Below the pieces are notes generated by a model. That model had not been told where the DNA came from. It saw only the letters and a program-made list of their open reading frames with translations, and searched no databases. Shown here one piece after another: positions 19,038 to 27,680 of a DNA stretch of 64,000 bases. Within the stretch, counting starts at the first letter, position 1. Each line of letters begins with the position of its first letter. Source of the stretch: Stigmatella erecta (GTDB lineage Bacteria; Myxococcota; Myxococcia; Myxococcales; Myxococcaceae). Made by a program: the position numbers and the translations under genes. Where the stretch lies: assembly GCF_900111745.1 (NCBI RefSeq), contig NZ_FOIJ01000002.1, forward strand, positions 496,001 through 560,000. Reading direction: 5' to 3'.

Positions 19038-19403
19038 CTACAGCTTGGGCCGGTTCAGCTCCAGGTCATCCAGGTGCCGCGCGATGGCCAGCTCCTCCTC
19101 GACGGAGAGATCGAGGAAGCGCACCCGCGCCGCCCCGCCAGCCTCCCCCGGCGTCCCCGGGAGCACCTCGCCCTTCACCTTCAGCTCATCCGGGGCGGAG
19201 GGCAGCAGCAGCCGCAGCTCCACCGGGGTGCCCCCCTCCAGCGTGCCGCCGCGAAGCGCGCACCCTCCCAACGACAGGTCCCCCTCGTAGGCCTCGAACC
19301 CGGCCTCGCTCCCGGCGCGCCGCACGAGGAAGCGCATGGGAACCCGGGGAGACTCTCGCCGCTCTTCCGCCCCGGAAACCGGGGAAATCTTGCTCTCCGC
19401 CAT
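19038..19403 (-). CDS. PilZ-domain protein
   Basis: This 121-residue protein is a single PilZ domain. The c-di-GMP-binding motifs R16xxxR20 and D42xS44xxG47 (in DLSLGG) are intact, so it should bind the nucleotide. It has no effector domain and would act as a stand-alone adaptor. It lies between punA (17 bp) and cdd (46 bp) on the same strand, an unusual place for a second-messenger receptor, and could link surface behaviour to nucleoside use or simply be carried along. Confidence 0.9.
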   Translation of the reverse strand: MAESKISPVSGAEERRESPRVPMRFLVRRAGSEAGFEAYEGDLSLGGCALRGGTLEGGTPVELRLLLPSAPDELKVKGEVLPGTPGEAGGAARVRFLDLSVEEELAIARHLDDLELNRPKL

Positions 19404-19420
19404 CGCAGTCGAATCCTTGC

Positions 19421-20251
19421 TCAGGTGCGTGCCACTCCGGGAAGAAAATCCGTGAGCAGCCGGGAAAAGATACCCGCTACGCGCTGGGCCGTCTCGGCCA
19501 CCTCGTCGTGCGTGAGCAGCGCGGTGCCCACCCCCGCCGCCAGGTTGGTGATGCAGCTGATGCCCACCACGGGCACGCCCATGTGGCGGGCGGCCACCAC
19601 CTCGGGCACGGTGCTCATGCCCACCGCGTCGGCCCCCAGGGTGCGCAGCATGCGAATCTCCGCGGGCGTCTCATAGGAGGGGCCCGCCACCATGGCGTAC
19701 ACCCCCTCGCGCAGGGGCACGGCCACCCGGCGGGAGGACGCCAGCAGGTGCGCGCGGAGCGCCGGGGCGTACGCCTGGGACATGTCCGGAAAGCGCGTGC
19801 CCCAGCGGTCCTCGTTGGGCCCCGCCAGCACGTTCCACCCGGAGAGGTTGATATGGTCGGTGATGACCATCAAATCCCCGGGGGCGAACTGGGGGTGGAT
19901 GCCCCCCGCGGCGTTCGTCACCACCAGGGCGCGGATGCCCAGCGAGCACAGCACCCGCGCGGGCAAGGCCACCTGCGCGGGCGAGTACCCCTCGTAGGCA
20001 TGCACGCGGCCCTGCATCGCCACCACCGGGGCGCCGCCCACCTCGCCGAGCACCAGCCGGCCCGCGTGGCCGGGCACCGAGGCGTGGGGAAAGTGGGGCA
20101 GCTCCGCGTAGGGAATGACCACCTGGCGCGCGAAGCTCTCGGCGAACGCCCCCAGACCACTGCCCAGGATGAGGCCCACCTGGGGCACCAGGCCGCCCGC
20201 GCGCTGCCGGACCGCCTGCACCGTCTCCTGGATTTGCTCGTAAAGTCCCAT
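19421..20251 (-). CDS. punA: Purine-nucleoside phosphorylase (trimeric class I)
   Basis: The 276-residue enzyme has the class I PNP hallmarks: a phosphate-binding ILGSGLGAF near 28-36, GRVHAYEGYSPAQV near 82-94, TNAAGGI near 113, and AGPSYETPAEIRM with GADAVGMSTVPEV toward the C-terminus. It phosphorolyses inosine, guanosine and their deoxy forms to base plus (deoxy)ribose-1-phosphate. It belongs to the minus-strand run deoA, tsx-like, punA, pilZ, cdd, amidohydrolase, with gaps of 14-83 bp. Confidence 0.97.
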   Translation of the reverse strand: MGLYEQIQETVQAVRQRAGGLVPQVGLILGSGLGAFAESFARQVVIPYAELPHFPHASVPGHAGRLVLGEVGGAPVVAMQGRVHAYEGYSPAQVALPARVLCSLGIRALVVTNAAGGIHPQFAPGDLMVITDHINLSGWNVLAGPNEDRWGTRFPDMSQAYAPALRAHLLASSRRVAVPLREGVYAMVAGPSYETPAEIRMLRTLGADAVGMSTVPEVVAARHMGVPVVGISCITNLAAGVGTALLTHDEVAETAQRVAGIFSRLLTDFLPGVART

Positions 20252-20315
20252 TCCCCCGCCAGCATACCCCAGCCGGCGGGGGGCCGGGCAGCCGCCCTTC
20301 AGCGGCGCGTGCCGA

Positions 20316-21182
20316 TTAGATGTTCCAGCGGATCATCCCCTGGAGCACGTTCTCGGTCTTGCCCTCGATGAGGTAGCGGTTCCAGGCCACCTGCCACTCG
20401 AAGCCCGCGTAGAGCTTGCCGGGGGTGAAGTGCAGGGGCTTGCCGAAGTCCCACAGGAACTGCGGCTGGGCGAGGAAGAACTGGTTGCCCTCGCTGCCCG
20501 CGTTGGCGCCCTTGCCGGCGCCCTCGCCGAACAGGCCCGTCTGGAAGAAGCCCGAGAGGATGAAGTCCTGGCTCAGGATGGAGAAGGACTTCTGGAACGC
20601 CGCGCCCACCTGGAAGTCGATGCCCTCGAACGAGGCGTCATCGCGAATCACGGTCGTCACGTTCATGAAGTCCAGCACCGGCACCGCCAGGTCCCACTGC
20701 AGGCCGTAGTAGCTGAGCATGCCGAACTTCGACACGTGCTCGGCCTCGTACTTGAGCGACACGTCGGACAGCAGTCCCCACTGGAACTGACGGCCCGTGG
20801 CCTTCTCGGCGATCCGCTTGGGCGACAGCGTCACGGTGATGCCGCCGAAGAAGCCGTTGCGCTCGTTGGGGATGAGATCGCTGGCGGCGCCGCTGTTGAA
20901 GGGCCCGGTGATGTCGTAATACAGGAACATCGTCCCGTACTCCCACGCCTGGAACGCCTTGATGGACAGGATGGTGCGGGAGCCATCCCCGTTGAAGTCC
21001 TTGTTGAAACAGTCGATGGCGCCCCGGTAACGGCCAATCACGCCGTTGTCCTGCTTGATGTCATCTCCGTTGCCCGTCAGGCAGGGAGCGCGCAGCAGTT
21101 CGAACCAGACGCCCGCGTGGGCGTTGAGCGGGGACAGGAAGACGGCGAAGAGCGTGGCGGCAAGTAGGGCGCTGCGAAACAT
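20316..21182 (-). CDS. Tsx-like outer-membrane nucleoside channel
   Basis: A signal peptide (about 1-23, ending NAHA) precedes a 265-residue beta-barrel with alternating hydrophobic strands and an aromatic-rich end (GKLYAGFEWQVAWNRY, then MIRWNI). This pattern resembles Tsx/DUF5020-type outer-membrane channels. Tsx proteins let nucleosides diffuse through the outer membrane. Its place between a pyrimidine- and a purine-nucleoside phosphorylase gene strongly supports that role, though the Tsx call is a remote resemblance judged by eye. Confidence 0.7.
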   Translation of the reverse strand: MFRSALLAATLFAVFLSPLNAHAGVWFELLRAPCLTGNGDDIKQDNGVIGRYRGAIDCFNKDFNGDGSRTILSIKAFQAWEYGTMFLYYDITGPFNSGAASDLIPNERNGFFGGITVTLSPKRIAEKATGRQFQWGLLSDVSLKYEAEHVSKFGMLSYYGLQWDLAVPVLDFMNVTTVIRDDASFEGIDFQVGAAFQKSFSILSQDFILSGFFQTGLFGEGAGKGANAGSEGNQFFLAQPQFLWDFGKPLHFTPGKLYAGFEWQVAWNRYLIEGKTENVLQGMIRWNI

Positions 21183-21265
21183 GGAGGGGCCTCCCGGTGG
21201 CCCCCCGATCTCGCACGAGACCCGTCAGGTCTTCAAGAAATGTGACAGACAGTTTGGAAAGGACT

Positions 21266-22570
21266 TTATTCCAGCCGCTCCACGACGAGCGGCCGGGGCG
21301 CGGGGATTTGAGCCCCAAACGAATACGCGGCCAGCAGGCGCTCCTCCACGTCCTTCAGGGGGCCCTCGTTGTTGTAGTGCACGCGCACCACGGGCTCTCC
21401 GGCCTTCACGGGTTCGCCCACCTTGCGCAGCAGGGTGAAGCCCACCGCCGGATCAATGAGGCTGTCCACCCGCTGCCGCCCCGCCCCCAGGGCCACCGCC
21501 GCCAGCCCCACCGCCTCGGTGTCGATGGCGGTGACGAAGCCGTCCCCGGGGGCCGGCACGTCGCGCGTGGCCCGGGCCTGGGGCAGCCGGGAGTAATCGT
21601 CGATGGCGCGCGGGTCCCCGCCCTGCGCCTGGACAATCTCCTTGAGCTTGCGCAGGGCGCTGCCATCCGCCACGGCGCGCTGCAGCAATTCGCGGGCCTG
21701 CTCCGGCGTGGCGGCCTTGCCGCCGAGCACCAGCATCTCCGCGGTGAGCGCCAGCGTCACCTCGGTGTAGTCCTCCGGGGCGCGCCCGCGCAGCATCTCG
21801 ACGGCCTCCACCACCTCCAGCGCGTTGCCCACCGCGCGCCCCAGCGGCTGATCCATGTCCGTCAGCAGCGCCGTCACCTTGCGGTTCATCGCCGTGCCCA
21901 GGGCAATCATGGTCCGCGCCAGGGCCCGCGCATCCTCCAGGCGCTTCATGAAGGCCCCGCTGCCCACCTTCACGTCCAGCACCAGCGCGTCGATGCCCTC
22001 GGCCAGCTTCTTGCTCATGATGGAGCTGGCGATGAGCGGCAGGCAGTCCACCGTGGCCGTCACGTCCCGGAGCGCGTAGAGCTTCTTGTCCGCGGGGGCC
22101 AGCGTCGCCGTCTGGCCGATGAGGCACACGCCCACGTCCCGCACCAGCCGCCGGTAGTCCGCCACGGACAGGTCCACCCGGAACCCGGGGATGGACTCCA
22201 GCTTGTCCAGGGTGCCCCCGGTGTGCCCCAGCCCGCGGCCGGAGATCATCGGCACGGGCACCCCGCAGGCGGCCGCCAGCGGCGCCAGGCTCAGGGAGAC
22301 CTTGTCCCCCACCCCGCCCGTGGAGTGCTTGTCCACCTTGATGCCCGGCGTCTCGGACAGGTCCAGCACCTCGCCGGACTCGAGCATGGCCTGCGTCCAG
22401 GCGCCCAGCTCCTCGGCGTTCAGCCCCCGGAAGACGACCGCCATGCACAGCGCGGACATCTGGTAATCGGGAACATCACCCCGGGTGTAGGCAGCAATGA
22501 ATTCCCGGATGCTCCCGGGGGGCAGGGGGTGGCCGTCGCGCTTGGCCTTGATGAGCTCGTAGGGTCTCAC
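21266..22570 (-). CDS. deoA: Thymidine/pyrimidine-nucleoside phosphorylase
   Basis: The GTG at 22570 with AGGA about 8 nt upstream gives 434 residues, the usual length; an ATG at 22615 would add 15 atypical residues. Family motifs include DKHSTGGVGDKVS, SGRGLGHTGGTLDKLE, LIASSIMSKKLA and DVKVGSGAFMK. The enzyme cleaves thymidine, deoxyuridine and possibly uridine with phosphate. It heads the minus-strand nucleoside run and is divergent from bmpA across 92 bp, so one short region probably controls both directions. Confidence 0.96.
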   Translation of the reverse strand: MRPYELIKAKRDGHPLPPGSIREFIAAYTRGDVPDYQMSALCMAVVFRGLNAEELGAWTQAMLESGEVLDLSETPGIKVDKHSTGGVGDKVSLSLAPLAAACGVPVPMISGRGLGHTGGTLDKLESIPGFRVDLSVADYRRLVRDVGVCLIGQTATLAPADKKLYALRDVTATVDCLPLIASSIMSKKLAEGIDALVLDVKVGSGAFMKRLEDARALARTMIALGTAMNRKVTALLTDMDQPLGRAVGNALEVVEAVEMLRGRAPEDYTEVTLALTAEMLVLGGKAATPEQARELLQRAVADGSALRKLKEIVQAQGGDPRAIDDYSRLPQARATRDVPAPGDGFVTAIDTEAVGLAAVALGAGRQRVDSLIDPAVGFTLLRKVGEPVKAGEPVVRVHYNNEGPLKDVEERLLAAYSFGAQIPAPRPLVVERLE

Positions 22571-22662
22571 GGGTCCTGGCCATAGCAGGAACCCGGGCGG
22601 TGGGGTACCCATCACGAGCCAATCTCTTCCCTCACGTCCGTCATCTGGTAGATACGAGCCCC

Positions 22663-23874
22663 ATGACCCGAACCCTCCGCCTCTCAGTGCTGGCCGCCGC
22701 CGCGATCCTGGGCGCGTGCAAGAAGGAACAGCCCGCCGCCCCCGCCCCTGCCGCCGGACAGCAGCAGGCGCAGGGCCAGGCCGCCCCCCCCGCCGCGAAG
22801 ACCCGCAAGGTGGGCCTCATCACGGACGTGGGCGGGCGCGGGGACAACTCCTTCAATGACGCCGGGTTGCGCGGCCTGGAGCTCTGGGCCTCGGGCAAGA
22901 AGTACGAGGGCGGCAAGTACGTCACCGCCTCGCCAGAGGACATCCAGAAGACCCTGACCCCGGACCTGCGCGCGCTCCAGTCCCCCATCGCCCCGCAGCC
23001 CATCGAGCCGCTGGTCATCCAGAGCAAGTCCCCGGAAGACTACGAGCCCAACCTGCAGCTCCTGGTGGACCAGGGCGCCGACCTGTCCGTGGGCAACGGC
23101 TTCATGCTGGAGACGGCGGTGGAGACCGTCGCCAAGCGCAACCCCAGCTCCCAGTTCCTGCTCATCGACAGCCCCCTGCTGGACGCGGCCGCGGGCAACA
23201 AGCCCTACACGCTGCCCAACGTGCGCACCGTCACGTTCAAGGAGCACGAGGGCAGCTTCCTGGTCGGCGCGCTGGCGGGCCTGGTGACGAAGACGGGCAA
23301 GGTCGGCTTCGTGGGCGGCATGGAGGTGCCCCTCATCAAGCGCTTCGAGGCGGGCTACCGCGCGGGCGTGAAGGCCACCCAGCCGAAGGCCTCCGAGACG
23401 CTGCTGGCCGTCTACTCGGGCAGCTTCGACAACGTGGCGGCCGGCAAGCAGGTGGCGCAGGACCTCATCTCCAAGGGCGCGGACGTCATCTACCACGCCG
23501 CGGGCGCCGACGGGCTGGGCGTCATCAAGGCGGTGGAGGAGGCGCGCGCCGCGGGCAAGTCCGTCTACGCCATCGGCGTGGACTCGGATCAGTCGCACCT
23601 GGCCCCCGAGGCGGTGCTGACCTCCATGCTCAAGCACGTGGACCTGGCCGTGTACGAGGCGGCCAAGGACCTGGCCGCGGGCAAGTTCACCTCGGGTGAC
23701 CGGGTGCTGGGCCTCAAGGAGGGCGGCGTGGGCTACGCCGAGGTGCGCGTGGACTTCCCCGGCAAGGCCGAGGCCCTGCAGAAGGTGGAGGCGCTGCGCC
23801 AGCGCATCGTGTCGGGAGACCTGAAGGTTCCCGCATCCGTGGACGAAGTCTCCTCCTTCCAAGTCACCCCCTGA
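22663..23874 (+). CDS. bmpA: BMP-family nucleoside-binding lipoprotein of an ABC importer
   Basis: The 403-residue protein has a lipobox ending in ILGAC19. A BMP/PnrA domain follows with GGRGDNSFNDAG near 60, SQFLLIDSP, an EHEGSFLVGALAG segment and GFVGGMEVPLIKRFEAGY, typical of purine-nucleoside receptors. It should deliver nucleosides to the ATPase and two permeases encoded immediately downstream. Its TGA at 23872-23874 overlaps the proposed non-AUG start of the ATPase gene. A weak Shine-Dalgarno precedes the ATG. Confidence 0.95.
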   Translation: MTRTLRLSVLAAAAILGACKKEQPAAPAPAAGQQQAQGQAAPPAAKTRKVGLITDVGGRGDNSFNDAGLRGLELWASGKKYEGGKYVTASPEDIQKTLTPDLRALQSPIAPQPIEPLVIQSKSPEDYEPNLQLLVDQGADLSVGNGFMLETAVETVAKRNPSSQFLLIDSPLLDAAAGNKPYTLPNVRTVTFKEHEGSFLVGALAGLVTKTGKVGFVGGMEVPLIKRFEAGYRAGVKATQPKASETLLAVYSGSFDNVAAGKQVAQDLISKGADVIYHAAGADGLGVIKAVEEARAAGKSVYAIGVDSDQSHLAPEAVLTSMLKHVDLAVYEAAKDLAAGKFTSGDRVLGLKEGGVGYAEVRVDFPGKAEALQKVEALRQRIVSGDLKVPASVDEVSSFQVTP

Positions 23875-25379
23875 TTTCCCTTCGCCACATCCACAAGCAG
23901 TTCGGTGGCGTCGCCGCGCTGGACGACGTGTCGCTCGAGATCCGCGCGGGGGAGCTGCTCGCGCTGGTCGGTGAGAACGGCGCGGGCAAGTCCAGCCTGA
24001 TGAACGTCCTGTACGGGCTCTACCACCCGGACGCGGGCGACATCCTGCTCGACGGCAAGCCGGTCCGCTTCAAGAGCCCCCGGGACGCCATCGCCCGGGG
24101 CATCGGCATGGTGCACCAGCACTTCATGCTGGTGCCCACGTTGACGGTGGCCGAGAACGTGGTGCTCGGCCGCGAGCCCTCGCGCTGGGGGCGCATGGAC
24201 CCGGAGCGCGCGTGCGCCGAGGTGGCCGCCACGTGCCAGCGCTTCGGGTTCCAGCTGGATCCGCGCGCCCGCGTGGACTCGCTCACCGTGGGCTCGCAGC
24301 AGAAGGTGGAGATCGTCAAGGCGCTGCACCGCGGCGCCAAGGTGCTCATCCTGGATGAGCCCACCGCGGTGCTGACGCCCCAGGAGTCCGATGACCTGTT
24401 CCGCGTGGCGCGGGGCCTGGCGGCCCAGGGCCACACGGTGGTCTTCATCAGCCACAAGCTGCGCGAGGTGCTCAGCGTGGCCGAGCGCATCGCGGTGATG
24501 CGGCGCGGCAAGCTCGTCGCCGAGGTGAAGGCGGCGGAGACCTCGGCGAGCGTCCTGGCGAACCTCATGGTGGGCGAGGGCCGCACCGGGACCTCGGTGT
24601 CCGAGCCCTACCACCCGCCCACCGGCGGCGTGGTGCTCTCGGTGGAGGGCCTCACGGCGCGCACCGGCGAGGGGCGCCCGGCGCTGCAAGGGGTGACGCT
24701 CGAGGTACACACCGGGGAAATCGTCGGCATCGCCGGCGTGGACGGCAACGGCCAGAGCGAGCTGGCCGAGGTGCTCACCGGCCTGCGCCCCATCGAGGGC
24801 GGCCAGGGCACGCTCCTGGGAGGGCCGCTGCGACACCTCACGCCCGCCGAGGCCCGGCGCCGCGGGGTGGGCCACATCCCGGAGGACCGGCTCCGGCGCG
24901 CGGTCGTCAAGGGCATGAGCGTGGAGGAGAACGTGTCGCTGGGCCGACAGGACCAGCCGCCCTTCACGCGCGGCCTCTGGCTGGACTTCGCCGGGCGGCG
25001 CGAGCGCACGCGGGCGCTGCTGGCCGCCTATGACGTGCGGCCCCAGGACCCCCAGGTGGCCATCCAGGGGCTGTCGGGCGGCAACCAGCAGAAGGTGGTG
25101 GTGGCGCGCGAGCTGGACACCCGGCCGAAGCTGGTGGTGGCGGTGCAGCCCACGCGCGGGCTGGACATCAGCGCGGTGGCCCAGGTGCAGGCCCGGCTGC
25201 GCGAGGAGCGGGCCCTGGGCGCGGGCGTGCTGCTCATCTCGCTGGACCTGGAAGAGGTGCTGGCCCTGTCGGACCGCGTCTACGTGCTCTTCGAGGGGCG
25301 CGTGACGGGAACCTTCACCCGGCCCGAGTTCGACGAACAGGAGATGGGCCGGCGCATGATGGGAGCGGACCATGGGTGA
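23871..25379 (+). CDS. Nucleoside ABC transporter ATP-binding protein (double-ABC, NupA/YufO-like), non-AUG start
   Basis: Two ABC domains are fused. The first has Walker A GENGAGKSSL and a degenerate signature LTVGSQQKVEIVKAL with Walker B VLILDEPTAVL. The second has GVDGNGQSEL and LSGGNQQKVVVAREL. The first in-frame GTG is at 23928, but homology (SLRHIHKQFGGVAALDDV) runs upstream to a CTG at 23871 or ATT at 23874, overlapping the bmpA stop. No ATG, GTG or TTG is available close upstream, so a rare start codon coupled to bmpA termination is likely. The stop overlaps the next gene by 8 bp. Confidence 0.93.
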   Translation: MISLRHIHKQFGGVAALDDVSLEIRAGELLALVGENGAGKSSLMNVLYGLYHPDAGDILLDGKPVRFKSPRDAIARGIGMVHQHFMLVPTLTVAENVVLGREPSRWGRMDPERACAEVAATCQRFGFQLDPRARVDSLTVGSQQKVEIVKALHRGAKVLILDEPTAVLTPQESDDLFRVARGLAAQGHTVVFISHKLREVLSVAERIAVMRRGKLVAEVKAAETSASVLANLMVGEGRTGTSVSEPYHPPTGGVVLSVEGLTARTGEGRPALQGVTLEVHTGEIVGIAGVDGNGQSELAEVLTGLRPIEGGQGTLLGGPLRHLTPAEARRRGVGHIPEDRLRRAVVKGMSVEENVSLGRQDQPPFTRGLWLDFAGRRERTRALLAAYDVRPQDPQVAIQGLSGGNQQKVVVARELDTRPKLVVAVQPTRGLDISAVAQVQARLREERALGAGVLLISLDLEEVLALSDRVYVLFEGRVTGTFTRPEFDEQEMGRRMMGADHG

Positions 25380-26484
25380 GCGCTGGCGCTCGGCGGTACC
25401 GTCCCTGCTCTCCGTGGCGCTCGCCCTGGGGGTGTGCTGGGTGGCCATCGCGCTCACGCGGGACGCGGAGGTGGCGGGCGAGGCCTACCTGCAGATGCTC
25501 TACGGCGGCCTGGGCCAGTGGCCCCGGTTCCTGGAGACCGGGGACGTGGGCACCCTCACCCGCCCCCTGGGCGAAGCGGCCATCAAGGCCGCCATCCTGC
25601 TGCTGACGGGCCTGTCGGTGGCGGTGGCCTTCAAGGCGGGCCTGTTCAACATCGGCGCCCAGGGCCAGATGCTGCTGGGCGCGCTCATGGCGGCCCTGGC
25701 CGGCGCGCACCTCTCCCTGCCCTCGGTGCTGCACGTGCCCGTGGCGCTGCTGGCCGCGGCGGTGGCCGGCGCGGCCTGGGCCCTCATCGCCGCGGCGCTC
25801 AAGCTGATGCGCGGCGTGCACGAGGTCATCAGCACCATCATGCTCAACTGGGTGGCGGTGAGCCTGGTGGACAACTGGCTGGCCGTGGGCCCCCTGCGCG
25901 CGAGCGTCAGCGGGGGCCACTCCATCTCCGGCACGGCGGAAATCCTCCCCAGCGCGCAGCTGCCCCGGATGCTCGGGGACTTGTCGCGGCTCAACCTGGG
26001 CTTCGTGCTGGCGCTCCTCATCGCCCTGCTCGTGTGGGTGGGGCTGTTCCGGACGCGCCGGGGCTTCGAGATCCGCGCGGCGGGCCTGGGCGCCGAGGCG
26101 GCCCGGACGGCGGGCATCGCCGTGAAGCAGCGCACGGCGGAGGCCATGGGCCTGGCGGGCGCGCTGGCGGGCCTGGCGGGCGCGCTGCTGGTGCTGGGCA
26201 CCGAGTTCCGCTACCCCGGCTCGCTGGGGGCCCCCTACGGCTTCGACGGCATCGCCATCGCCCTCATCGGCAACAGCCACCCGGTGGGCGTCACCCTGTC
26301 GGCCCTGTTCTTCGGCATCCTGCGCGCGGGCGGCACGCGGATGCAGCTTTTGGGCGTCCACAAGAGCTTCCCGGAGCTCATCCAGGGGCTCGCGCTGCTG
26401 TTCGTCGCGGGCCGCCTGGTGTGGCTGACCCTGCTGCGCAAGCGCCGCGCCGTGGCCGCTTCCACCGAGGTGCCCCGTGCTTGA
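25372..26484 (+). CDS. Nucleoside ABC transporter permease 1 (NupB/YufP-like)
   Basis: The 370-residue membrane protein has about nine hydrophobic helices and the NIGAQGQMLLGA motif of the BPD_transp_2/RbsC branch, where the ATPase docks. The ATG at 25372 overlaps the end of the ATPase gene by 8 bp and its own end overlaps the second permease by 8 bp. With the second permease it should form the membrane channel of the BmpA-dependent nucleoside importer. Confidence 0.95.
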   Translation: MGERWRSAVPSLLSVALALGVCWVAIALTRDAEVAGEAYLQMLYGGLGQWPRFLETGDVGTLTRPLGEAAIKAAILLLTGLSVAVAFKAGLFNIGAQGQMLLGALMAALAGAHLSLPSVLHVPVALLAAAVAGAAWALIAAALKLMRGVHEVISTIMLNWVAVSLVDNWLAVGPLRASVSGGHSISGTAEILPSAQLPRMLGDLSRLNLGFVLALLIALLVWVGLFRTRRGFEIRAAGLGAEAARTAGIAVKQRTAEAMGLAGALAGLAGALLVLGTEFRYPGSLGAPYGFDGIAIALIGNSHPVGVTLSALFFGILRAGGTRMQLLGVHKSFPELIQGLALLFVAGRLVWLTLLRKRRAVAASTEVPRA

Positions 26485-27406
26485 GCTGCTCGAGGCCCTG
26501 CTGTTCTCCACCCTGGACGCGGCGCCCGCGCTCATCTTCGCGGCGCTCGGGGGGGTGCTCTCCGAGCGCGCCGGCGTGGTGAACGTGGGCCTGGAAGGCC
26601 AGATGCGCGTGGGCGCCTTCTGCGCGGCGGTGGCGGCCCTGTCGATGCCCACCCCCCTGGCGGTGCTGGTGGGCATGGTGGCCGGCGCGGCCCTGGCCTC
26701 GGTGCATGGCTACCTGAGCATCCGGTGGCGCTCGGATCAGGTGGTGTCCGGCATGGCCATCAACCTGGTGGCCATGGCGGGGGGCACCTTCCTCCTGGAG
26801 GCGCTCTACAGCCCCAACGGAACGCCGCCCATCGCGCAGCTGCCGCGCTGGAGCCTGCCAGGGCTCGCCGAGGTGCCCCTGCTGCGCGCCCTCTCGAACC
26901 ACCCGAGCCTGGCGTACCTGGCGCTGCTGCTGCCCTTCGTCTTCCATGCCGTGCTGCACCACACCCCCGTGGGCCTGCGGCTGCGCGCCGTGGGCGAGAA
27001 GCCGCACGCGGTGGCCACCCTGGGGCTGAGCGTGGCGGCCCTGCGCTGGGGCGCGGTGGTGGGCGGGGGCCTGCTGGCGGGCCTGGGCGGCGCGGTGCTC
27101 TCCACCGCGGTGCTGGACCGCTTCGAGCAGCACACCCCCGCGGGCCTGGGCTTCATGGCCCTGGCGGCCGTGGTGTTCGGCCGGTGGACCCCCCTGGGGG
27201 CCTTCGCCGCCGCCCTGTTCTTCTCCTTCGGCAACGCCCTGCGCATCGGCCTGGCCTCCAGCGCCCCGGGCCTGCTCGACGTCATCCCTCAAGGCTTCCT
27301 GCTTGCCCTGCCCTACCTGCTCACGTTGATTCTCCTGGCCGTCCAGGGACAGCGCAGCAGCGCCCCGGCGGCCCTGGGCACCCCCTACGAGCAAGAGTCG
27401 CGCTGA
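26477..27406 (+). CDS. Nucleoside ABC transporter permease 2 (NupC/YufQ-like)
   Basis: The 309-residue protein has about eight hydrophobic helices and the motif NVGLEGQMRVGAF, the second-subunit version of the ATPase-contact motif. It starts at a GTG inside the end of the first permease (8-bp overlap). Together the four genes bmpA, ATPase, permease 1 and permease 2 form a complete importer transcribed on the plus strand. Confidence 0.95.
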   Translation: MLELLEALLFSTLDAAPALIFAALGGVLSERAGVVNVGLEGQMRVGAFCAAVAALSMPTPLAVLVGMVAGAALASVHGYLSIRWRSDQVVSGMAINLVAMAGGTFLLEALYSPNGTPPIAQLPRWSLPGLAEVPLLRALSNHPSLAYLALLLPFVFHAVLHHTPVGLRLRAVGEKPHAVATLGLSVAALRWGAVVGGGLLAGLGGAVLSTAVLDRFEQHTPAGLGFMALAAVVFGRWTPLGAFAAALFFSFGNALRIGLASSAPGLLDVIPQGFLLALPYLLTLILLAVQGQRSSAPAALGTPYEQESR

Positions 27407-27680
27407 AGGCGCACCCCTCCCCAGGCGTTGGGGTCGAGGCGACCTGGGTCGTTTGAGCCCAAGGGTTGGCTTTGACCCCTGCGCTTTTGCCTACCTTTCA
27501 CGCCCTTTTCAAATTCTAAGAATAAGTGACTTTCCCAACCCTTTGCCGTTGCTTGGGAATCTCCCCCTAGCTTCAAAACTCGGGAAAAAATTAAGACGCC
27601 GAAAACTAGGCACGCATCTGGCAGGTGGGATGATTCCTCACGGAACTTCGACCAACCTGGGTCCCTCAAGGGGGTGCGAG
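27407..27680. other. Intergenic leader, locally AT-rich
   Basis: These 274 bases hold no convincing gene. The stretch around 27500-27610 is clearly richer in A and T than its neighbours, as expected for a promoter region of the following HATPase gene, but no clear -35/-10 or sigma-54 element was found. A short CCCCA/TGGGG stem at about 27420-27434 follows the permease stop and lacks a U-run. Confidence 0.4.
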
